Shown: in pieces, positions 63,221 through 64,000 of the stretch
Position numbering within the stretch: position 1 is the first letter of the stretch
Layout: each line of letters begins with the position of its first letter
Source of the DNA: Sporosarcina sp. Te-1
GTDB lineage: Bacteria > Bacillota > Bacilli > Bacillales_A > Planococcaceae
Length of the DNA stretch: 64,000 nucleotides
Direction of reading: 5' to 3'
Assembly (NCBI RefSeq): GCF_017498505.1
Contig: NZ_CP071798.1
Coordinates: 3,335,501 to 3,399,500 of the forward strand
The notes under the pieces: generated by a model
The model's input: the letters and a program-made list of their open reading frames with translations, nothing else
Told to the model about the DNA's origin: nothing
Databases searched by the model: none
Program-made: the position numbers and the translations under genes

Positions 63221-64000
63221 ATGCAATTATTGCAGTTACAGTATTTTTTATCTGTTGCGAGGACGGAGCACATGTCTCAGTCTGCACTTTCTTTAAATAT
63301 AACGCAGTCATCCTTAAGTAAAACGATTGCTAAATTAGAAGATGAATTAGGTGTTCCCTTATTCGATCGAAAAGGAAAGACAATCCGTTTAAATAAATAT
63401 GGGAAATATTATGCAGTAGAAGTGGAGAAGGCGTTAAATATCTTACAAAATGCGCACGAAGAAGTATTGGAAATGGCCGACATAGGGGAAGATCGGGTGT
63501 CGATTAGTGTGATGAGCTCCACAATCCTGCCGCCCATATTGAGAAGTTTCTATGAACATAGACCGAATATTAGAATTCAACAATCGATCCTGCCTGATTC
63601 TATAGCAAAGGAACGCCTGATCAGCGGAGAAATTGAGTTATGCGTTTCCAATACACCCATCACTGGGCCTACAATTGAATGGCTCCCCATCTTAAAGGAA
63701 CGATTGGATTTGATTGTACCTAAAAATCACAGGCTTGCGCAATTTGATGAAATAGATTTATGGGAAGCTAAAGACGAACAGTTTATAGGATATAAATCTG
63801 GATTAGAATCGATCAGCATGTTTGAAAAGTGTTGTCTACAAGCGGGGTTTACTCCAAACATTATATTTGAAGGAACGGAAATGTCGATTGTTTTGCAGCT
63901 TGTTAACGAGGGACAAGGAATTACATTTTATCCGCAGTATTCATTTTTAGGAGAACAACTAACAAATACCAAGATCATTCGTTTGAAAAATAGCCACTGT
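63221..64000 (+). CDS. LysR-family regulator (3' end beyond the window)
   Basis: The frame starts at ATG 63221 after GGGAGATA and is still open at the window edge (260 codons). The winged helix is MQLLQLQYFLSVARTEHMSQ, then TQSSLSKTIAKLEDELGVPLF, and most of the effector domain is present. Divergent from the zinc alcohol dehydrogenase gene, its likely target. Effector unknown. Confidence 0.9.
   Translation, partial: MQLLQLQYFLSVARTEHMSQSALSLNITQSSLSKTIAKLEDELGVPLFDRKGKTIRLNKYGKYYAVEVEKALNILQNAHEEVLEMADIGEDRVSISVMSSTILPPILRSFYEHRPNIRIQQSILPDSIAKERLISGEIELCVSNTPITGPTIEWLPILKERLDLIVPKNHRLAQFDEIDLWEAKDEQFIGYKSGLESISMFEKCCLQAGFTPNIIFEGTEMSIVLQLVNEGQGITFYPQYSFLGEQLTNTKIIRLKNSHC

Overview
The window looks like chromosomal DNA of a low-to-mid GC Gram-positive of the order Bacillales, probably Planococcaceae/Sporosarcina-like (inference). 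The signs are frequent TTG/GTG starts behind strong AGGAGG-type ribosome sites, a T-box on argS, nreABC-type nitrate regulation and Bacillus-type Mdh, class Ib ribonucleotide reductase (RNR) and ArgRS. I saw no rRNA, tRNA, CRISPR array or intact insertion sequence.

Layout. 1-0.7 kb: end of an AGCS amino-acid/sodium symporter gene. 0.8-14.3 kb: an ethanolamine-utilisation (eut) microcompartment locus, eutWV-H-S-P-A-B-C-L-E-M-pduL-N-BMC-mdh, with two EutV-type antitermination sites. 14.5-16.6 kb: a chemoreceptor. 16.7-17.8 kb: a cobalamin riboswitch controlling a 277-aa shrunken derivative of the RNR large subunit. 17.9-19.8 kb: argS with its T-box (minus strand). 19.86-20.18 kb: array A of 21-bp-phased words. 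20.3-21.5 kb: an erythromycin-esterase-family gene. 21.7-25.7 kb: a second cobalamin riboswitch and nrdE-nrdI-nrdF. 25.8-28.3 kb: AT-rich decayed DNA with broken genes. 28.3-32.9 kb: TetR/CPBP, serine hydrolase, MOSC, LysR and a glutaredoxin-like gene. 33.0-37.1 kb: an M50 protease, a 26-aa peptide, an ABC transporter and a LytTR regulator carrying a degenerate ABC domain. 37.3-38.1 kb: an alarmone synthetase, followed by array B. 38.4-43.25 kb: a three-gene ABC exporter downstream of a two-component operon. 43.45-44.2 kb: array C. 44.3-55.4 kb: narGHJI-nreABC-hemerythrin-narK(PAS). 55.5-61.6 kb: a near-complete molybdenum-cofactor gene set. 61.65-64 kb: AT-richer DNA with a zinc alcohol dehydrogenase and a divergent LysR gene.

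How it fits together. Ethanolamine enters by EutH and is cleaved by the AdoCbl-dependent EutBC lyase, kept active by EutA, inside a shell of EutS/L/M/N. EutE and PduL turn acetaldehyde into acetyl phosphate. EutWV senses the substrate and prevents termination at leader hairpins. Cobalamin also links to nucleotide metabolism: both RNR-family genes lie behind AdoCbl riboswitches, so class I RNR should be repressed when B12 is plentiful, which predicts a B12-dependent NrdJ elsewhere. The Moco cluster supplies NarGHI, and nreABC beside it senses oxygen and nitrate; exact TAGGGN4CCCTA palindromes lie upstream of narG.

The most unusual items are the mini-RNR protein, the three intergenic arrays in which different 7-8-bp words recur every about 21 bp, the LytTR/pseudo-ABC-ABC-micropeptide-M50 cluster, the NarK-PAS fusion and the PduL with an EutQ/EutT-like tail.
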